Shown: piece after piece, positions 47,651 through 56,538 of the stretch
How the letters are laid out: every line of letters begins with the position of its first letter
Position numbering within the stretch: position 1 is the stretch's first letter
NCBI RefSeq assembly: GCF_018437225.1
Contig: NZ_JAAMFI010000001.1
Coordinates: 620,001-684,000, forward strand
DNA: 64,000 nt
Direction of reading: 5' to 3'
Source: Fructobacillus papyriferae
GTDB taxonomy: Bacteria; Bacillota; Bacilli; Lactobacillales; Lactobacillaceae
Notes under the pieces: model-generated
What the model saw: the letters and a program-made list of their open reading frames with translations, nothing else
Told to the model about the DNA's origin: nothing
Databases searched by the model: none
Made by a program: the position numbers and the translations under genes

Positions 47651-49105
47651 TTAATCCTTCGTCTTGTAATTCTTCATCAAATCCAGGGCCTTCTTCACAG
47701 CGTCTTGATCGACGTTCTGCTTGGCCGCCGCCTCGTTGGAGGTGAAGCTTGGCTCCTGCTTGTTGCCGCCACGCTGCCAGCTGCCGCGGGCTGAGCCCGC
47801 AGACGGGCCGTTTTGGCCAGCTTGGCTTTTCTGCTTGTGGGCCTTAATGGCGGCCACCGCGTCTTCGGCCGACTTCACGCCGGCCTTAGCCCAGGAGTTG
47901 GCGATGGCATCAACCAGGTTACGCTTCAAATCGGACTGGTCCATGTTCACCAAGACCTGGTAAGAAAGCATGTTTAAAGCCGGCACTGGCAAAATCCGTC
48001 GCTCGACCAAATGGGCGAGCAAGTTTCGCTCACTATTCGTCACATAACCATGGTTTTGTTCTTTAATTTGTCCGATAAAGTCCACTGGCGACAGGTTGTT
48101 AGCCGCCTGATAAAGCGCGTCCAAGGCGGCATTACCGGTCTTCTTAGATTGGGCGGGAGTGGTTTTTTCACTGTCAGTCGAGCCAGCAGCGCTTTTGCCG
48201 TCAGCCGCATTTTCTGTAGCCGCCTGCCTCTTACCCTGATCAACCAGCTGTTCTTGCTGGCGGTTGTCAGACCATGTTCGCTCCAAATAAGAAAGAAAGG
48301 CCGCTTTGTTCAGCTCGTGATCGTCTAGGTTGATCGAGCGAGTGACGGCCGTGGCCATTTGCGCTTCGTTAATACCGTAGAGTACCTGCTCGGTTAAAAT
48401 GAGTTCACGGGCCTTTTCGACCTTATCTTTTGTCGTCCCGTGAACCAGTTCGGCCATCCCCTCAAAGTCAAAGACGACCTCGTCCAAACCAGAATCGATC
48501 GGCGCACCAGAAGCAGAACCAGCGCGCTCCGCGCCAGCCACATCAGCACCCGACACCTTTGCCACATCCACCTTCGGCTTCAATGACGCATCCGGCAACT
48601 CAAAGACAGACAAGAACGAGGCCGTTGCCTCGTGCTCGCCCTGCAATTTGCCAATCGCTGCTTGCTCGTAGCGCTTGGCCAAGGCTAAATAGCGCGCCTC
48701 GCCAACGTAGTGGAAGAGCAGTCCGGACAACAAATCTTCCTTAAAGAAAGCAGTGGCCGTCAACGGCTTCAAGAGCAGATAACGCACCGCCTGCTTCCCG
48801 TGGACACTCCCCTCATAGTGTTTGAGCAACCCGACACCCTCCAGTGCGCGACGAGCGCGCACGAAGTCAGGTGCAGACAGCGAAAGGGAGTCGAGCAACA
48901 AATAATGGTCCGGCTCTTCAGCCTTTTCCATCCCCGCTGCCCGCTTTTCTTCCAAAAAGAATTGGTACAAAGCAAAGCCCTTGGGTCCCAAAAACGGCAG
49001 GTACAAGTTGAAAAGTAGTGAAAGATCGCTTGCATCCACCACCCCACTCTGGTCAATCAGCAGGGCATCGCTTGCCTGAAAATTGTCTGTGTGCATCTCT
49101 GCCAT
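47651..49105 (-). CDS. dnaB: replication initiation/membrane attachment protein DnaB
   Basis: 484 aa, Firmicutes DnaB (DnaD-like domains). SLLFNLYLPFLGPKGFALYQ near the N-terminus, ALDALYQAANNLSPVDFIGQ in the middle DnaD-like domain. The C-terminus after a Gln/Gly-rich linker ends LDLMKNYKTKD, a near copy of the prophage B replisome organizer end. Works with DnaI in helicase loading. Overlaps coaE by one base. Confidence 0.93.
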   Translation of the reverse strand: MAEMHTDNFQASDALLIDQSGVVDASDLSLLFNLYLPFLGPKGFALYQFFLEEKRAAGMEKAEEPDHYLLLDSLSLSAPDFVRARRALEGVGLLKHYEGSVHGKQAVRYLLLKPLTATAFFKEDLLSGLLFHYVGEARYLALAKRYEQAAIGKLQGEHEATASFLSVFELPDASLKPKVDVAKVSGADVAGAERAGSASGAPIDSGLDEVVFDFEGMAELVHGTTKDKVEKARELILTEQVLYGINEAQMATAVTRSINLDDHELNKAAFLSYLERTWSDNRQQEQLVDQGKRQAATENAADGKSAAGSTDSEKTTPAQSKKTGNAALDALYQAANNLSPVDFIGQIKEQNHGYVTNSERNLLAHLVERRILPVPALNMLSYQVLVNMDQSDLKRNLVDAIANSWAKAGVKSAEDAVAAIKAHKQKSQAGQNGPSAGSARGSWQRGGNKQEPSFTSNEAAAKQNVDQDAVKKALDLMKNYKTKD

Positions 49106-49704
49106 TACTTCTTCTCCAAGTTTTTCAATAATTCGGCCACTTGTGCAGCCAGTTCGGCCTCGCTGCCATCGTTATTGATCACGAGGTCCGCTTTTTTAAT
49201 CTTTTCTTGAACGGGCATTTGCGACTTGATACGCGCCTGTGCGGCCCACTCGTCCAAATGATCGCGGGCCATCAACCGTTCCAGTTGCTTTCTTTCGCTA
49301 GAAGCAACCACGACAACTTCGTCGAACCAGCCCGTTTTTTCATAGTGCTGCTCGAAAAAAAGCGGAATGGCGGCAAAGACCACCGGTTCGCCCTTAATCT
49401 TAAAGAAACTCAGCTGATCTTTGATGACGGATTGAATTTCCGGACTAGTGATCTTGGTCAGCTGCTTGAGCAAGGCATCGTTTCCAAAAACCTTTTGCCC
49501 GAGCGCTTTTCGATCCAAAACCCCATTTTGGACAATGGCTTGCCCAAATACTTCTTTGATTTCTTCTAAGGTATGCGTGCCTGGCTCGACCACTTGCCGA
49601 GAAACCAGGTCGGCATCGACCACCTTGTAGCCGGCTTTTCGAATCTGATTGGTAACAGCGGACTTACCAGAAGCAATACCGCCCGTTATGGCAATAACCT
49701 TCAT
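49105..49704 (-). CDS. coaE: dephospho-CoA kinase
   Basis: 199 aa from ATG 49704 (GAAGGAGTGCAGTC upstream; the longer frame is rejected). P-loop GGIASGKS at residues 8-15, DADLVSRQVVEPG, and DLVINNDGS. Last step of coenzyme A synthesis. Usual neighbour of mutM and dnaB in lactic acid bacteria. Confidence 0.95.
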   Translation of the reverse strand: MKVIAITGGIASGKSAVTNQIRKAGYKVVDADLVSRQVVEPGTHTLEEIKEVFGQAIVQNGVLDRKALGQKVFGNDALLKQLTKITSPEIQSVIKDQLSFFKIKGEPVVFAAIPLFFEQHYEKTGWFDEVVVVASSERKQLERLMARDHLDEWAAQARIKSQMPVQEKIKKADLVINNDGSEAELAAQVAELLKNLEKK

Positions 49705-50402
49705 GACTGCACTCCTTCGATCGCTTTGGCAAAAACCTGTGTCGAGTAGACGACGCGACAAGTGTTCAAATAAGGCGTGACAAAAAGATACCCCAGTCCA
49801 AGGGTCAAAATAGCAAACAAATGCCAGCCAATAAAAGACAATTCTAAGAGAAAAAGTTCTCTTTTCCGTCCCTGCATAACCCGCCTTGAGATCGTGATGT
49901 AATCCGTCAAAGATCGTTGCTTACGATCAAAAAGCAAATCCATTTTGTAGGCGTAATAAGTTTGCGAGTAAGAAAAGACTTTAACGAGTGGTGGAAGGAC
50001 CAGAAATGACCAGAAAAAGAGCTGAATTCGTTGCACGAAAGCCAACAAAAAAGCAGCCGAAAAGCGACGCGGCGAAAAGGCCTGAAGCGCCGTCCAGAAA
50101 CTTTTCTTCACGTCTGGCTTTTGGAAAAAATCAACGATGGCCCACTTCGCAGACCAGGTCAACAAAAGACCTAGTGCTGAAAAGAAAGTCCGACTAAGAT
50201 ACCAACTGCCATCGGCCGACGATGGGGACAGCACGTAACCCTGATAGACAAAAAAAGCGATCACAAAGAGCAGAGCTGTCTGTGCGATTTGCCAAAAAAC
50301 CAGCGGCCAAGTGGCTCGCAGGCTGTTTTGAAATTGTTCCTTCAATTGTTTTTTAGCCGTCAACTTGATTCGCCGACGAGAAATTGGTTCGAATGTGTTC
50401 AT
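49701..50402 (-). CDS. DUF975-type membrane protein
   Basis: 233 aa with about five membrane spans. Contains DYITISRRVMQGRKRELFLL then LSFIGWHLFAILTLGLGYLF, typical of DUF975 proteins. Overlaps the coaE start by 4 nt and lies between mutM and coaE. Function unknown. Confidence 0.8.
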   Translation of the reverse strand: MNTFEPISRRRIKLTAKKQLKEQFQNSLRATWPLVFWQIAQTALLFVIAFFVYQGYVLSPSSADGSWYLSRTFFSALGLLLTWSAKWAIVDFFQKPDVKKSFWTALQAFSPRRFSAAFLLAFVQRIQLFFWSFLVLPPLVKVFSYSQTYYAYKMDLLFDRKQRSLTDYITISRRVMQGRKRELFLLELSFIGWHLFAILTLGLGYLFVTPYLNTCRVVYSTQVFAKAIEGVQS

Positions 50403-50422
50403 AAGGCTTAATCATCAACTAC

Positions 50423-51253
50423 CTATTTTTTTATTTGACATTTTGGGCAAAAAGTCGTGCCCCGTTGGCCGACCTTGATCTTTTTCAACGTTGTGCCACA
50501 ACGAAGACAAGGCAAGTTCGCTCGACCGTATACCTGCAGTTTATTTTGAAAATGACCGGTCTCACCAAAAATATTGGAAAAGGAATGGACGGTTGTACCA
50601 TGGTGTTCGGTCGCCCGATTGATTTCTTTAATAATGTTTGCCCGCAGTTCGGTTAACTTCCGAGTCGAAATCTTGTCGGTCCTCGTTTCCGGATGAATGC
50701 GGGTCATCCAAAGCACTTCGTCAGCGTAGATATTGCCTAAGCCAGCAATGTTGGACTGGTCCAACAAGAAACTTTTGACCACCCGATGACTCTTATGAAA
50801 AATTGTTTTCATATAGTCTAATGTGAGCTCTGACTCGGTTGGCTCTGGTCCTAAATCTTTCAGACCAGAGACATCCTGCAGTTCATCACCCGTTTTCACC
50901 AAGGTCATTCGGCCAAAACGTCTGGTGTCATTGTAAAAGAGCTGCCGGTCGTCTGCCAAATGAAAAGCAACTTCGGTGTGCTTGTGAAGCTTGGCCCCTT
51001 CGGGTTCGACCGAATACTGCCCCTCCATACGCAAGTGGGAAACCATGGTTTGGTCATTGGACAAACGGAAAAGTAGGTATTTACCGCGGCGATCTATCCG
51101 GTCAATCGTCACACCAGCCAACTCTTTTTTAAAGTCCTTTAAATCCGACGTGACCACCTTTGGATAAGGCACATCGACCGTTTTGATTTTAACGCCTTCA
51201 ATCAGACTTGTTAGTCCCCGGCGAACCGTTTCGACTTCTGGGAGTTCGGGCAT
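50423..51253 (-). CDS. mutM: formamidopyrimidine-DNA glycosylase
   Basis: 276 aa from ATG 51253 with GGAGGAAGAG upstream. N-terminal MPELPEVETVRRGL (catalytic Pro/Glu after Met removal), H2TH region with SNIAGLGNIYADEVLW, and a C-terminal zinc finger CLRCGTTLKK then CPKC. Removes oxidised purines. Confidence 0.96.
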   Translation of the reverse strand: MPELPEVETVRRGLTSLIEGVKIKTVDVPYPKVVTSDLKDFKKELAGVTIDRIDRRGKYLLFRLSNDQTMVSHLRMEGQYSVEPEGAKLHKHTEVAFHLADDRQLFYNDTRRFGRMTLVKTGDELQDVSGLKDLGPEPTESELTLDYMKTIFHKSHRVVKSFLLDQSNIAGLGNIYADEVLWMTRIHPETRTDKISTRKLTELRANIIKEINRATEHHGTTVHSFSNIFGETGHFQNKLQVYGRANLPCLRCGTTLKKIKVGQRGTTFCPKCQIKK

Positions 51254-51271
51254 TTCTCTTCCTCCATCCAA

Positions 51272-51475
51272 TTATGCAATCCACCACTGATGGACTTAAT
51301 ACTTCCTCCATTTTAGCATAGGCCGGGATTGATTTTACCAGAAAGAACGTTAGACACTTTTGGCTAAATTTTCTAATAAGATCCGCATTTATCTTCTTGA
51401 TTAGAAAAACAAATGTTTTGATACGACAAATCGTTTTTGCTTATTTTAGAATCAAAAAAACAAATGAAAAATCCA
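51272..51475. other. intergenic region between divergent mutM and the amidotransferase gene
   Basis: About 200 nt, AT-rich with no gene. AAACAAATGTTTTGA and similar imperfect AACAAA repeats around 51405-51470 could bind a regulator. No conclusion possible. Confidence 0.4.
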
Positions 51476-51504
51476 TTGATTTCAATACTCAAAGGAACTA
51501 TGAT
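51476..51504 (+). promoter_or_regulatory. promoter of the amidotransferase-permease operon
   Basis: TTGATT and TATGAT separated by 17 nt, 33 nt before the ATG at 51537. Confidence 0.65.
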
Positions 51505-51536
51505 TAAAAAGTTCTAATTTTTAGGAGGAAAGAAAT

Positions 51537-52268
51537 ATGAAAATTGCCATTACAGCCGATGTCAACTTACAAGACACGCCGATTATCAATATGCAGTACG
51601 CAAGTTACGTACCAAAACCAATTGTCGATATCGTCATGGAACAGGGGCACCTGCCCGTCGTCTTCCCAATCGCCAAAAAAGAATTGGCGGCGGAATTTGT
51701 TTCCATGGTCGATGCCGTCATTATACCCGGTGGTCCCGATGTTTCACCCTTTGTTTACGAAGAAGAACCCCACCAAATGATTGGCACGACCTACCCGGAA
51801 AGAGACATCTTCGAACTCGCCATCATCAAAGAAGCCGTTAAGGCGGGTAAGCCGGTCTTTGGTATTTGTCGAGGGGCCCAAATTATCAACGCCTACTACG
51901 GTGGGACCATGTACCAGGACTTGACCAGTCAATACCAACAGGATCATTTAATGCAGCATAGTCAAGCTGCCCGGGGATTCATTCCCGTCCACCACGTCAA
52001 TGTCGAAAAAGATTCCTTTCTTGGACAGGTGTTTGGGGACAAGGCTTTCGTCAATTCCCGTCATCACCAGGCCATTCACCAGGTTGGCGACGGCTTGGAA
52101 GTCACGGCCTGTTCGGCAGACGGCATTGTCGAGGGAATCGAACACCAAGTCGATCCCGTCTTGGCCGTTCAATGGCACCCCGAAAACCTCTGGCTGGACA
52201 TGCCAGAAGAAAAAGCCCTCTTCACTCACTTCTTTGATTACGTAAAGGAACAGCAACATGGAAAATAA
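51537..52268 (+). CDS. gamma-glutamyl-GABA hydrolase-like class I glutamine amidotransferase (C26)
   Basis: 243 aa. VIIPGGPDVSPFVYEEEP, nucleophile Cys in GICRGAQIINAYYGG, and VQWHPENLW with the catalytic His/Glu. Family members cleave gamma-glutamyl bonds, for example gamma-glutamyl-GABA (PuuD). Next gene, an amino-acid permease, overlaps by 11 nt, suggesting uptake followed by hydrolysis. Exact substrate unknown. Confidence 0.85.
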   Translation: MKIAITADVNLQDTPIINMQYASYVPKPIVDIVMEQGHLPVVFPIAKKELAAEFVSMVDAVIIPGGPDVSPFVYEEEPHQMIGTTYPERDIFELAIIKEAVKAGKPVFGICRGAQIINAYYGGTMYQDLTSQYQQDHLMQHSQAARGFIPVHHVNVEKDSFLGQVFGDKAFVNSRHHQAIHQVGDGLEVTACSADGIVEGIEHQVDPVLAVQWHPENLWLDMPEEKALFTHFFDYVKEQQHGK

Positions 52269-53550
52269 AAAAGCAGCAGTCCAAAAAATGGGCTTTCTCT
52301 CATTAATTCTCTTCGGCATTAATGCCGTCATCGGGTCCGGAATCTTCTTGTTACCTTCTGCAGGAATGAAGATGTTTGGGCCGGCCAGCATTCTGGTCTT
52401 AGTCTTTGATGCCGTCTTGGCCTTCTTAATCGCCATGTGTTTTGCTGAATGTGCTTCCTACTTTAAGCAGACCGGTGGCGCCTATGTTTACGCGAAAGAG
52501 GCCTTTGGTAACTTTGTCGGCTACGAAGTCGGCTTTGTCACTTGGGCCATTCGAATCATCGCCGAAGCCACCATGTACGTTGCCTTTGCAACCGCTCTTG
52601 GAAGTGTCTTCCCCTCACTTGCAACGTCAATGGCAAAGGACATCATCGTCACCGTTCTCTTCATCGGCCTTGGCCTTTTGAACATTGCCGGCGTTCGTTT
52701 GACGACCTTGATTTCAAACGTCGTGACCGTCGGAAAGTTAGTGCCAATCTTTTTGGTTATCATCTGCGGCCTTTTCTTTATCAAGCCCACCCACTTCGAT
52801 CCCTTCTTTGTTCAAAAGCTGGCAACGACACCAAACTTTGCTGCCGCAGCCATCACCCTTTTCTACATCTTTACCGGTTTTGAAGGCGTGGTCATCACGG
52901 CCGGGGACATGAAGAACGTCAAGAAAAACCTGCCCAAGGCCCTCTTGATCTCACTTGGAACAGTTGTTGCCACCTATGTACTGATCATGGTCGTTTCAAT
53001 CGGTGTCCTGGGTGGTAATCTAGCCCACTCAACCGCCCCACTGAAGGATGTCTTTACGGTCATTGCCGGAAACTTTGGTGGTAACCTCGTGTCATTTGGT
53101 ACCCTGCTTTCTATCGGGGGTCTCTGTGTGGCTTCCTCCTTTGTCACGCCACGTTCCGGTGTCGCCTTAGCCGAAAACAAAATGATGCCACAGGTATTGG
53201 CCAAGAAGAACCGGCGCGAGGCTCCTTATGTCGCCATCGTTGTCTCTTCTGCCATCTCATTGATCATCGCCTTCTCTGGTTCCTTCACGGCCCTGGCTCA
53301 GATTTCAGCAGTCTCCCGATTTGCCCAGTTTATCCCAACCATCATTGCCGTCATGGTCTTCCGTCGCACTAAAAAGGACACGGAACACTCATTCAGCATG
53401 CCATTTGGCCCGGTCATTCCAGTCTTGGCATTGGCCGTTTCGGCCTGGTTGCTATGGCACGTGGATGTCAAGAGCCTGATTTGGGGACTTGGCGCACTGC
53501 TTGTCGCAGTACCCTTCTATTTTTTCACGGGCAACCACAAAAAAGCCTAA
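52258..53550 (+). CDS. APC-superfamily amino-acid permease (first copy)
   Basis: 430 aa, about 12 membrane spans. LFGINAVIGSGIFLLPSAG is the conserved helix 1 motif, FTGFEGVVITAGDMKNVKKN in helix 6. Translationally coupled to the C26 hydrolase. Highly similar to the permease at 53720-55009, so a duplication. Confidence 0.9.
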   Translation: MENKKAAVQKMGFLSLILFGINAVIGSGIFLLPSAGMKMFGPASILVLVFDAVLAFLIAMCFAECASYFKQTGGAYVYAKEAFGNFVGYEVGFVTWAIRIIAEATMYVAFATALGSVFPSLATSMAKDIIVTVLFIGLGLLNIAGVRLTTLISNVVTVGKLVPIFLVIICGLFFIKPTHFDPFFVQKLATTPNFAAAAITLFYIFTGFEGVVITAGDMKNVKKNLPKALLISLGTVVATYVLIMVVSIGVLGGNLAHSTAPLKDVFTVIAGNFGGNLVSFGTLLSIGGLCVASSFVTPRSGVALAENKMMPQVLAKKNRREAPYVAIVVSSAISLIIAFSGSFTALAQISAVSRFAQFIPTIIAVMVFRRTKKDTEHSFSMPFGPVIPVLALAVSAWLLWHVDVKSLIWGLGALLVAVPFYFFTGNHKKA

Positions 53551-53558
53551 ACTACAAA

Positions 53559-53590
53559 AACACGCGAGTTTGTCCCTCGGGTGTTTTTTA
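53559..53590 (+). terminator. terminator of the first permease
   Basis: AACAC.CGAG (53559-53568) pairs with CTCG.GTGTT (53576-53585), then TTTTTA. Just after the stop codon. Confidence 0.8.
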
Positions 53591-53623
53591 TTGACACTAA
53601 AGGCCTCGTCCTATCAACCTTCG

Positions 53624-53697
53624 TTGACAGATGATTTCAATTAAACTATCATTAGAAAAGCATATTTTCTATCAGGCAGCCCTTTGACTGCCTTTTT
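53624..53697 (+). promoter_or_regulatory. promoter and possible attenuator before the second permease
   Basis: TTGACA-17-TATCAT (53624-53652) is a strong promoter. The leader then has GGCAG (53675-53679) pairing with CTGCC (53688-53692) followed by T5, a terminator-like hairpin only 23 nt before the ATG. Confidence 0.6.
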
Positions 53698-53719
53698 CAA
53701 TGAAAAAGTAGGGGAAACC

Positions 53720-55009
53720 ATGGGACAAGATCGCACAAGCACACAAAAAATGGGCTTTATCAGCCTGATTCTCTTCGGAATTAACGCCATTATCGGCTCT
53801 GGCATCTTCCTTCTGCCTTCAACAGGGATGAAACTTTTCGGACCGGCAAGTATCTTAGTATTGCTTTTCGATGGTTGCTTAGCTTTCTTCATTGCCATGT
53901 GCTTTGCCGAGTGTGCGTCCTACTTTAAGGAATCCGGTGGGGCCTATGTCTATGCCCGCGAGGCCTTTGGCCGCTTTGTCGGTTACGAGGTCGGCTTTGT
54001 CACCTGGGCTATCTGGATCATTGCCGAAGCCACCATGTACACGGCTTTTGCCACCGCATTAGGTGGGATTTTCCCTGCTTTGGCTGGCCCGGTTGCTAAA
54101 AACGTGATTATCACCTTACTTTATCTATGTTTGATCACCTTAAACATCTCAGGCGTTCGCCTGACGACCATTATTTCAAACGTCGTCACGGTCGGTAAGC
54201 TCGTGCCCATCTTTCTGGTTATCATTGTCGGCCTCTTCTTCATCAAACCAACCCACTTTGACCCATTCTTCGTTCAAAAACTTGCCACAGTGCCCAACTT
54301 TGCGACTGCCGCCATTACCATGTTTTACATTTTTTCAGGATTTGAACGGGTGGTCATCACGGCAGGCGACATGAAAAACGTGCAAAAGAACCTACCAAAG
54401 GCCTTGCTCATCTCTCTTGGAACGGTCGTAACGGTCTACATCCTGGTTATGACAACTTCGATCGGCGTACTTGGCAACCGTTTGGCTAGCTCAACCGTAC
54501 CGTTAAAAGATACCTTTCAAGCCGTAGCCGGTAACTTCGGCGGTAATCTGATTTCCTTTGGGACCATCGTTTCCATCGGGGGAATCTGCCTGGCTTCTTC
54601 CTTCGTATCACCACGTTCCGGAATGGCTTTGGCTGAAAATAAAATGATGCCTGCTTTCTTAGCCAAGAAAAACCGACGTAACGCTCCTTACGCAGCCATT
54701 CTGGTATCCGCCACGACGTCGCTTTTGATCGCCTACTCCGGTTCCTTTGCGGTTTTGGCGCAGATTTCAGCCGTCTCCCGCTTTGCCCAATTCATCCCAA
54801 CGATCTTGGCGGTGCTGGTCTTCCGGAAGACGATGAAGACCAGCGATTCCGGCTTCCGCGTTCCATTCGGGCCGCTCGTGCCAATCCTGGCCTTGATCGC
54901 TTCGATCTGGCTGCTCTTCCACGTTTCCGCAGCGAACCTGCTTTGGGGATTGGGCGCCTTGATTTTGGCCGTTCCATTTTACTTCTTAACGAAGCGACAC
55001 CATCAATAA
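53720..55009 (+). CDS. APC-superfamily amino-acid permease (second copy)
   Basis: 429 aa from ATG 53720 (AGGGGAAACC upstream). Nearly the same sequence along its length as the first copy (LFGINAIIGSGIFLLPSTG; FSGFERVVITAGDMKNVQKN). Own promoter with a leader hairpin. The FEG to FER change in helix 6 may alter specificity. Gene duplication within the locus. Confidence 0.9.
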   Translation: MGQDRTSTQKMGFISLILFGINAIIGSGIFLLPSTGMKLFGPASILVLLFDGCLAFFIAMCFAECASYFKESGGAYVYAREAFGRFVGYEVGFVTWAIWIIAEATMYTAFATALGGIFPALAGPVAKNVIITLLYLCLITLNISGVRLTTIISNVVTVGKLVPIFLVIIVGLFFIKPTHFDPFFVQKLATVPNFATAAITMFYIFSGFERVVITAGDMKNVQKNLPKALLISLGTVVTVYILVMTTSIGVLGNRLASSTVPLKDTFQAVAGNFGGNLISFGTIVSIGGICLASSFVSPRSGMALAENKMMPAFLAKKNRRNAPYAAILVSATTSLLIAYSGSFAVLAQISAVSRFAQFIPTILAVLVFRKTMKTSDSGFRVPFGPLVPILALIASIWLLFHVSAANLLWGLGALILAVPFYFLTKRHHQ

Positions 55010-55015
55010 TGAAAC

Positions 55016-55058
55016 AAAAGAAGCAGGAAAGTTAAATAACTTTCCTGCTTCTTTTTTC
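55016..55058. terminator. bidirectional terminator between convergent permease and helicase genes
   Basis: AAGAAGCAGGAAAGTT and AACTTTCCTGCTTCTT form a 16-bp stem with loop AAAT, flanked by A4 and T6. Confidence 0.9.
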
Positions 55059-55084
55059 TACTTTGATAAGGTAAAGAGGCGCAT

Positions 55085-56419
55085 TTAGTCTCTCTTCTCC
55101 GCCCATTTTGGCTTTCCCTTGTTCTTCTTTTTGCGGGCTTGGTGCTTTTGCTTGGCCTTCTTCAAGGCTTTTGGATCCTCTTGCTTTTTCAACGCGGCCT
55201 TTTTAGCAGCAAAGCCCTGGCCAGGTTTCTTAGGTGAGGCAGCCGGCTTTGCTTTCTTTGTTAAAGCAACCGAAACCGCTGGCCGACCTTCGACTTCCGC
55301 TGCTTCTTCACGGAGAACAGCCGCCACCTTTTTATCTGCCACCGTTGCCCAAGAGAACTTGTTCAGCGCAACATCTTCTGGCAGATACTGCTTCAGCATT
55401 CGAATATCATGATCATTTCCAAGCGTGAGCACCTGACCAGGCAAACCGGCACGACCGGTACGACCGGAACGGTGCAAATAAGCGGTCAGGTTTCTTGGCA
55501 CCTGGGCATTGACTACCAGTGGCAAGCCCGTGATATCCAGCCCACGGCCAGCCACATCCGTTGCTAAAAGCAAGTCCAAATCCCCTTTCTTGAAGGCCTT
55601 GAGCGCATCGGCGCGTTTCAAGTGGGACTTTTCGTTGTTACCAACCGACATCACTGAAGCATGTTCGTGCCGCAAAGCCGCTTGAGCAGCCACCAAGGCG
55701 TTAATCGAGTTAAAGAAGACCAGCGCCTGCACGTGCCGTCGGGCCAGTTCGATCAAGACCTTGTGACTGGAACGGGCGTCCACGTGCAAATAGGTGTGCG
55801 CAATTTCCTTTGGTGACTGCTGACCAACGGAGACCGGCTTGACGGATTGCCCGAAAAGCTCCTGTACCCAGGCTAAATCAACACCGGAAGTCGCCGAAAA
55901 GAGCGTCACTTGCTGTAAAGCCGGCAAGTTGTCGGCCAGTTTTTCCAAATCCTCTCGGTGCTCGTCCGTCAAGGTCGCGTCGGCTTCATCAACAACCAAC
56001 ATGGAAAAATCCTTGGTCTTCAAGGCTTTCCCATCGATCATCGTTTGGATTCGGCCCAAAGTTCCAACCACAACGGCTGGCTTTTCCTTTTTCAGCTTGT
56101 CCGCTTGGCGCTTCCCGTTCGCCCCACCTATCAAAGAAGCGACCTTGACGCCAATCAGGGCTGCATAGGGACGAATAACCTGAGCCAACTGAGCACCCAG
56201 TTCTTGGGAAGGGGCCAGAATCAAGAGCTGGTGGCTCTTCTTTGTTCGGTCCAATCGCGAAAGCAAGGGCAAAGCGAAGGCCAAGGTCTTTCCAGAACCG
56301 GTTGGCGCCAGACCAAAAAGCGACTGCCCTTCTGAAAGTGGTTCGAAAAGGGCCTCTTGAATGGGCGTTTTTTGCTCAAAATGTTTCGTAAATTCTTGTT
56401 CAAGTTCGGGTAAGATCAT
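55085..56419 (-). CDS. DEAD-box RNA helicase (CshB-like)
   Basis: 444 aa from ATG 56419 (GGAGAATGAC upstream). Motif I APTGSGKTLAF, motif II VVDEADATL, motif III SAT, motif VI HRSGRTGRAG. A basic Lys/Ala-rich C-terminal tail (about residues 375-444) probably binds RNA. Length and tail fit CshB-type cold-shock helicases. Ribosome assembly or mRNA decay role. Confidence 0.88.
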   Translation of the reverse strand: MILPELEQEFTKHFEQKTPIQEALFEPLSEGQSLFGLAPTGSGKTLAFALPLLSRLDRTKKSHQLLILAPSQELGAQLAQVIRPYAALIGVKVASLIGGANGKRQADKLKKEKPAVVVGTLGRIQTMIDGKALKTKDFSMLVVDEADATLTDEHREDLEKLADNLPALQQVTLFSATSGVDLAWVQELFGQSVKPVSVGQQSPKEIAHTYLHVDARSSHKVLIELARRHVQALVFFNSINALVAAQAALRHEHASVMSVGNNEKSHLKRADALKAFKKGDLDLLLATDVAGRGLDITGLPLVVNAQVPRNLTAYLHRSGRTGRAGLPGQVLTLGNDHDIRMLKQYLPEDVALNKFSWATVADKKVAAVLREEAAEVEGRPAVSVALTKKAKPAASPKKPGQGFAAKKAALKKQEDPKALKKAKQKHQARKKKNKGKPKWAEKRD

Positions 56420-56509
56420 GTCATTCTCCACGGAAATATCCGCTGTTTACTTTTCTTTATTATAACAGTCGAGGCCGTCGTCATAAAAAGGACGAAGCGA
56501 CTTTTCCAA

Positions 56510-56536
56510 TAAAAAAACCTGGTTGCCCAGGTTTTT
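56510..56536 (-). terminator. terminator of obg
   Basis: AACCTGG-GCAA-CCAGGTT stem on the minus strand with T7, directly after the obg stop codon. Confidence 0.9.
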
Positions 56537-56538
56537 TC

